Of a stretch of DNA of 17,671 nucleotides, positions 15,087 through 17,671 are shown in pieces (position 1 is the stretch's first letter; each line of letters begins with the position of its first letter). The notes under the pieces are model-generated. The model had not been told where the DNA came from. It did not search any database and worked only from the letters and a program-made list of their open reading frames with translations. The stretch covers positions 1 through 17,671 of the forward strand of contig JAZQYH010000019.1 of assembly GCA_045633415.1 (NCBI GenBank). Direction: 5' to 3'. The DNA comes from RGIG3102 sp045633415. Lineage in GTDB: Bacteria; Bacillota; Clostridia; Oscillospirales; Ruminococcaceae. Position numbers and translations under genes: made by a program.

Positions 15087-15602
15087 CTATTTTATATCAA
15101 CCCAGTATCTGAGACCAATTTTTGGAACACCATTTCTGATGATTTCCACTTCGTTTTCCAGTACACCACCTGCGTTGAGGATAGATTTTGATGATGCCAC
15201 ATTCTCTTCCACACAGGTGATAAGGCATCTGTCTATACCCACCTGTTTCATAAATGGCATTGAAAGTTCTATCATTTTTGCAGCATATCCGTTACCACGG
15301 TGTTTAGGTGCTACACCATAGCCCATATGACCACCATATTTCAGCAGGCCGCTGTTAAGGAAATGGCGGATTTCACATACACCCAGAATTTCATCACCGT
15401 CCACAAGGCAAAAAAGCGTGCCCGGCACCATAAGGCGTGGAGGGTCGTTTTCCATTGTGTCCAGATATTGAATAAACCGCTGTATATCGCCTTCATATTT
15501 ATTGATTGTAGATGGTATAATCTCTTCGTCTTTCCAATCTGCAATAAATGCGTCAAATGCATTTTTCATACTGTTATCCAGTCTTTTCAGCTGAACTGCC
15601 AT
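15087..15602 (-). CDS. GNAT-family N-acetyltransferase
   Basis: Acyl-CoA-dependent acetyltransferase of unknown acceptor. The 171-residue product fits the GNAT fold: an N-terminal substrate region, the strand pair LFCLVDGDEILGVCEIRHFL (63-82), the acetyl-CoA motif A with MGYGVAPKHRGNGYAAKMI (93-111; HRGNGYA is the pyrophosphate-binding loop), and the CVEENVASSKSILNAGG segment (130-146) usual for motif B. It resembles the group of predicted acetyltransferases with YGVAPKHRG-type loops. The start is the ATG at 15602, seven bases after AAGGGG; the in-frame ATG at 15608 touches that site and is too close. It is the first gene of a two-gene unit with the MBL-fold hydrolase and divergent from the M20 peptidase. 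Confidence 0.85.
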   Translation of the reverse strand: MAVQLKRLDNSMKNAFDAFIADWKDEEIIPSTINKYEGDIQRFIQYLDTMENDPPRLMVPGTLFCLVDGDEILGVCEIRHFLNSGLLKYGGHMGYGVAPKHRGNGYAAKMIELSMPFMKQVGIDRCLITCVEENVASSKSILNAGGVLENEVEIIRNGVPKIGLRYWVDIK

Positions 15603-15636
15603 ATGCATTCCCCTTTCGCAATATTAATATAGATTC

Positions 15637-15665
15637 ATTTTAATATATTTACAGATTTTTTGCAA
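15637..15665 (-). promoter_or_regulatory. Predicted sigma-A promoter of the GNAT-MBL unit
   Basis: On the minus strand: TTGCAA (15660-15665), a 17-bp spacer, TAAAAT (15637-15642). The start would be near 15630, with a leader of about 28 nt carrying AAGGGG. Confidence 0.55.
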
Positions 15666-15672
15666 CAAACAA

Positions 15673-15701
15673 GTGCAAAGGTAACGTATATGTGATAAAA
15701 T
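15673..15701 (+). promoter_or_regulatory. Possible extended -10 promoter of the M20 peptidase gene
   Basis: TAAAAT (15696-15701) preceded by TG one base away gives an extended -10 element. GTGCAA (15673-15678) at a 17-bp spacing is only a fair -35. It is divergent from the GNAT promoter, with 7 bp between the two -35 boxes. Confidence 0.42.
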
Positions 15702-15737
15702 GTTGGTAAAAGAAACAAACCTGAAAAGGAGAACGAT

Positions 15738-16883
15738 ATGGATATTTTATTAAGCGAAAAACTGCAGAAATTTCTGGAAGAGCACCAGCAGTATCACTAC
15801 GACATGACTGTTGAGCTGGCACAGATTCCTGCACCATCCAATAAAGAAGAAAAACGCGCACAGTGGGTTAAAAACTGGATGGACAACCATGGCGGCACAG
15901 ACAGCTATATAGACAAAGCCCTGAACGTTGTATTGCCTTTGAACTGCGACGGCTGTGACGAAATAGTGGTATTTATGGCTCATATGGATGTGGTTTTCCC
16001 TGATGAAACACCTCTGCCACTGGAAGTGCGAGACGGTAAAATTTTCTGTCCTGGTATATGTGACGACACAGCCAATCTTACCACTCTTCTGCTGATTACA
16101 AAATATATCCTTGAAAACAATCTGAAACCTGAAACAGGCTTGCTGATTGTTGCAAACACAGGGGAAGAAGGTCTTGGCAATCTTAAAGGCAGCCGCCAGA
16201 TTATGGAAGACTATAAAGGCAGAATCAAAGAATTTATTTCTTTTGACGGTACATTCGGCTATGTATGTAACGACGCTGTGGGCAGTCACAGATACAGTGT
16301 GGAAATCAAAACCGAAGGTGGTCACAGCTATGGTAATTTCGGCAACAGAAACGCTATCGCATTCCTGTCCAGCATGATAAATACATTATATACTATCAAA
16401 GTACCTCCTATGGGCAAAACAACATACAATGTTGGCACAATCGAAGGCGGCACAAGTGTAAACACTATTGCACAGAATGCTAAAATGCTGTACGAATACC
16501 GTTCAGACAACATGGAAAGTCTGGCAATTATGGAAAAATTCTTCAACTCTGTATGCGAAAGCTATCGCAATATGGGTGTGGAAGTAAATGTGGAAATTCT
16601 GGGCAAACGTCCATGCAAAGGCATTGTGGATGAAGACAAACTGGCAGCTCTCACAGTGAAAGCCGCTTCCATCAGCCACCAGTTTACAGGCATTGAATGC
16701 AAAGTTGGCGCCAGCAGTACAGACTGCAACACACCGCTATCCGTAGGTGTACCTGCTGTATGTCTGGGTCTCTGCGAAGGTCGTGGCGAGCATACAAGAG
16801 GCGAATGGTTGGAAATTGACAGTCTGTCAACAGGTGCAAAAATAGCCGCCGCTTTTGTAGGCAGCTACTTTGAAAACTTCTGA
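15738..16883 (+). CDS. M20-family metallopeptidase (dipeptidase/tripeptidase-like)
   Basis: Cytosolic dinuclear zinc peptidase or deacylase. The 381-residue product has the catalytic motif AHMDVV (81-86: metal ligand His82, catalytic Asp84), the bridging aspartate region PGICDDTANL (105-114), the base and ligand pair TGEEGLG (141-147: Glu143, Glu144), a further acidic ligand near FDGTFG (169-174) and the C-terminal metal His352 in GEHTRGEW. The middle region (about 185-295) fits the M20 dimerisation domain, starting with HRYSVEIKTEGGHSYGNFG. It resembles PepT/DapE-like members; the exact substrate is not clear. An AAGGAG lies six bases before the ATG. It is a single-gene unit with its own terminator, divergent from the GNAT gene. 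Confidence 0.9.
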   Translation: MDILLSEKLQKFLEEHQQYHYDMTVELAQIPAPSNKEEKRAQWVKNWMDNHGGTDSYIDKALNVVLPLNCDGCDEIVVFMAHMDVVFPDETPLPLEVRDGKIFCPGICDDTANLTTLLLITKYILENNLKPETGLLIVANTGEEGLGNLKGSRQIMEDYKGRIKEFISFDGTFGYVCNDAVGSHRYSVEIKTEGGHSYGNFGNRNAIAFLSSMINTLYTIKVPPMGKTTYNVGTIEGGTSVNTIAQNAKMLYEYRSDNMESLAIMEKFFNSVCESYRNMGVEVNVEILGKRPCKGIVDEDKLAALTVKAASISHQFTGIECKVGASSTDCNTPLSVGVPAVCLGLCEGRGEHTRGEWLEIDSLSTGAKIAAAFVGSYFENF

Positions 16884-16918
16884 TATGCCGGTTTAAGCAC
16901 ATTATTTTTATAAATCGT

Positions 16919-16972
16919 AAAGAGAGAATTTGTTACTGTTTTAACAGGTCTACAGATTCTCTCTTTTGTTTT
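16919..16972 (+). terminator. Long-stem rho-independent terminator after the M20 peptidase
   Basis: AAAGAGAGAAT (16919-16929) is complementary to ATTCTCTCTTT (16956-16966), and a smaller hairpin CTGTT-TT-AACAG sits inside. The stem is followed by TGTTTTAC. It begins 35 bases after the stop codon. Confidence 0.72.
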
Positions 16973-17088
16973 ACAAAAAAATACAATATTTTACTTTTAA
17001 AAAAAAATATAGCTTTTTGTGATTTTTTACAGTTTGCACAAAAAATATATTTTTATCTAATCAATATGTAGATTTTACCATCATTATC

Positions 17089-17146
17089 TTTAAAATATTG
17101 TCAAAATGATATAGAATAATCAAGGTATCGCGGTCACATAGACCGC
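17089..17146 (+). promoter_or_regulatory. Possible promoter and inverted-repeat leader element before the malY-like gene
   Basis: The spacer from 16973 is extremely AT-rich with several A- and T-tracts of 5-9 bases, as in curved or UP-element DNA. The best promoter I find is TTTAAA (17089-17094), a 17-bp spacer, TAGAAT (17112-17117), which is mediocre. Just after it lies a 6-bp inverted repeat GCGGTC-ACATA-GACCGC (17130-17146), conspicuous because it is GC-rich in such a spacer. It could be an operator or a small leader hairpin. Confidence 0.35.
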
Positions 17147-17173
17147 CCATATAATGAAAGGATGTACACAAAA

Positions 17174-17671
17174 ATGGCATATTCAAAATTCGCAAAAAGA
17201 TATGACTTTGAAACAGTTATGGACCGTCGCGGTCTTGACTCCACAAAATGGGATATGATTCCAATCCCAGGCGCAAAAGTTGAAGAAGGCTTCTCACACA
17301 TTCCAATGTGGGTTGCTGATATGGACTTCCCAACAGCTCCAGCAGTTATCGACGCTATCATGGGCAGACTGTTCGCTTCTCCAGCTATGGGTTACTTTGG
17401 TCTGGCAGGCACAGGCTTCTACGAAGCAATCAAAAAATGGCACAAAGAAAGAAACAACGTAGTTATCGAAAATGACGACGTTATCTCTTACGAAAACTCC
17501 GTTCTCGGTGGCGTTTCCAACGTTATCCGTGTTTACACAAACGAAGGCGATCCAGTTCTCCTCCACAGCCCAACATACATCGGCTTCACAGGTACTGTTA
17601 ATGCTGCAAAACGTACAATCGTTCTCTCCGAACTGAAACAGGACGAAGAAGGCACATACAGAATGGACTTC
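17174..17671 (+). CDS. MalY/PatB-family PLP-dependent C-S lyase/aminotransferase (5' part, runs off the window)
   Basis: Fold-type I PLP enzyme. Relatives cleave cystathionine to homocysteine, pyruvate and ammonia, or act as aminotransferases. The 166 visible residues have the family opening DFETVMDRRGLDSTKWD (11-27), then PMWVADMDF (44-52), YFGLAG (74-79), and the PLP-region strand LLHSPTYIGF (129-138). The catalytic lysine lies beyond the window edge. The start at 17174 is preceded by AAAGG 11 bases away; an in-frame ATG at 17162 directly adjoins that site and is less likely. There is no stop before the edge. Codon choice is strongly biased: all eight prolines use CCA, and TTC, ATC, AAC and GGC are frequent, suggesting high expression. 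Confidence 0.9.
   Translation, partial: MAYSKFAKRYDFETVMDRRGLDSTKWDMIPIPGAKVEEGFSHIPMWVADMDFPTAPAVIDAIMGRLFASPAMGYFGLAGTGFYEAIKKWHKERNNVVIENDDVISYENSVLGGVSNVIRVYTNEGDPVLLHSPTYIGFTGTVNAAKRTIVLSELKQDEEGTYRMDF

Noticed and set aside
15750..16325. Open frame of 191 codons on the minus strand
   Set aside because: It is antisense to the M20 peptidase, whose catalytic motifs are all intact. Its composition (His, Phe and Cys rich) is that of an antisense frame.
17150..17155. TATAAT just upstream of the malY-like gene as its -10 box
   Set aside because: It lies only about 19 bases before the start codon with no -35 at the right distance, which would leave no room for the ribosome site.
1..17671. CRISPR array, tRNA or rRNA genes, insertion sequences, prophage or plasmid functions
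   Set aside because: No regularly spaced direct repeats, cloverleaf sequences, transposase or integrase motifs, or terminal inverted repeats were found on either strand.

Overview
The window looks like chromosomal DNA of a low-to-medium GC Gram-positive bacterium, most likely a gut-type member of the Clostridia (inference). Coding DNA has moderate GC and the spacers are very AT-rich. Shine-Dalgarno sites are strong AGGAG/GGAGG, promoters are sigma-A-like with 17-bp spacers, and rho-independent terminators are compact. No tRNA, rRNA, CRISPR, insertion sequence or phage gene was seen. The genus cannot be told from the sequence alone.

Layout. (1) 1-1917: a dCMP deaminase (minus) is divergent from a cytidine deaminase (plus), which overlaps rsmA/ksgA; a 12-bp bidirectional terminator follows. 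(2) 1968-3672 (minus): an M24 Xaa-Pro-type peptidase and a CarD-family RNA polymerase-binding regulator, each with its own promoter; the CarD terminator ends where the peptidase promoter begins. (3) 3673-3978: a gene-free spacer with the carD promoter and a candidate small structured RNA on the plus strand (about 3861-3965). (4) 3979-14101 (minus): a 10-kb, eight-gene surface-glycan operon read from a near-consensus promoter at 14161-14189 to a terminator at 3933-3957. Its order is legB-like dehydratase, DUF2142 membrane protein, large GT-C-like protein, small two-TM ectodomain protein, a second large protein, a second small protein, legC-like aminotransferase, and CBS-nucleotidyltransferase. 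(5) 14276-15602 (minus): a GNAT acetyltransferase and an MBL-fold hydrolase, probably co-transcribed and closed by a terminator. (6) 15738-16883 (plus): an M20 metallopeptidase, divergent from the GNAT gene and followed by a terminator. (7) 17174-end (plus): the 5' part of a MalY/PatB-type PLP C-S lyase, cut by the window edge.

The glycan operon is the most notable part. The two end enzymes, LegB- and LegC-like, together with a PtmE-like nucleotidyltransferase, suggest synthesis of a nucleotide-activated 4-amino-4,6-dideoxy-N-acetylhexosamine. The later legionaminic acid genes (legG, legI, legF) are absent. Between them sit three polytopic membrane proteins with acidic first-loop motifs typical of GT-C glycosyltransferases. 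Two of these each come with a small membrane-anchored ectodomain protein, and the large-small pair has been duplicated in tandem. My working inference is that the operon makes an unusual amino sugar and attaches it, outside the membrane, to a cell-surface polymer or protein, with the small proteins as dedicated partners.
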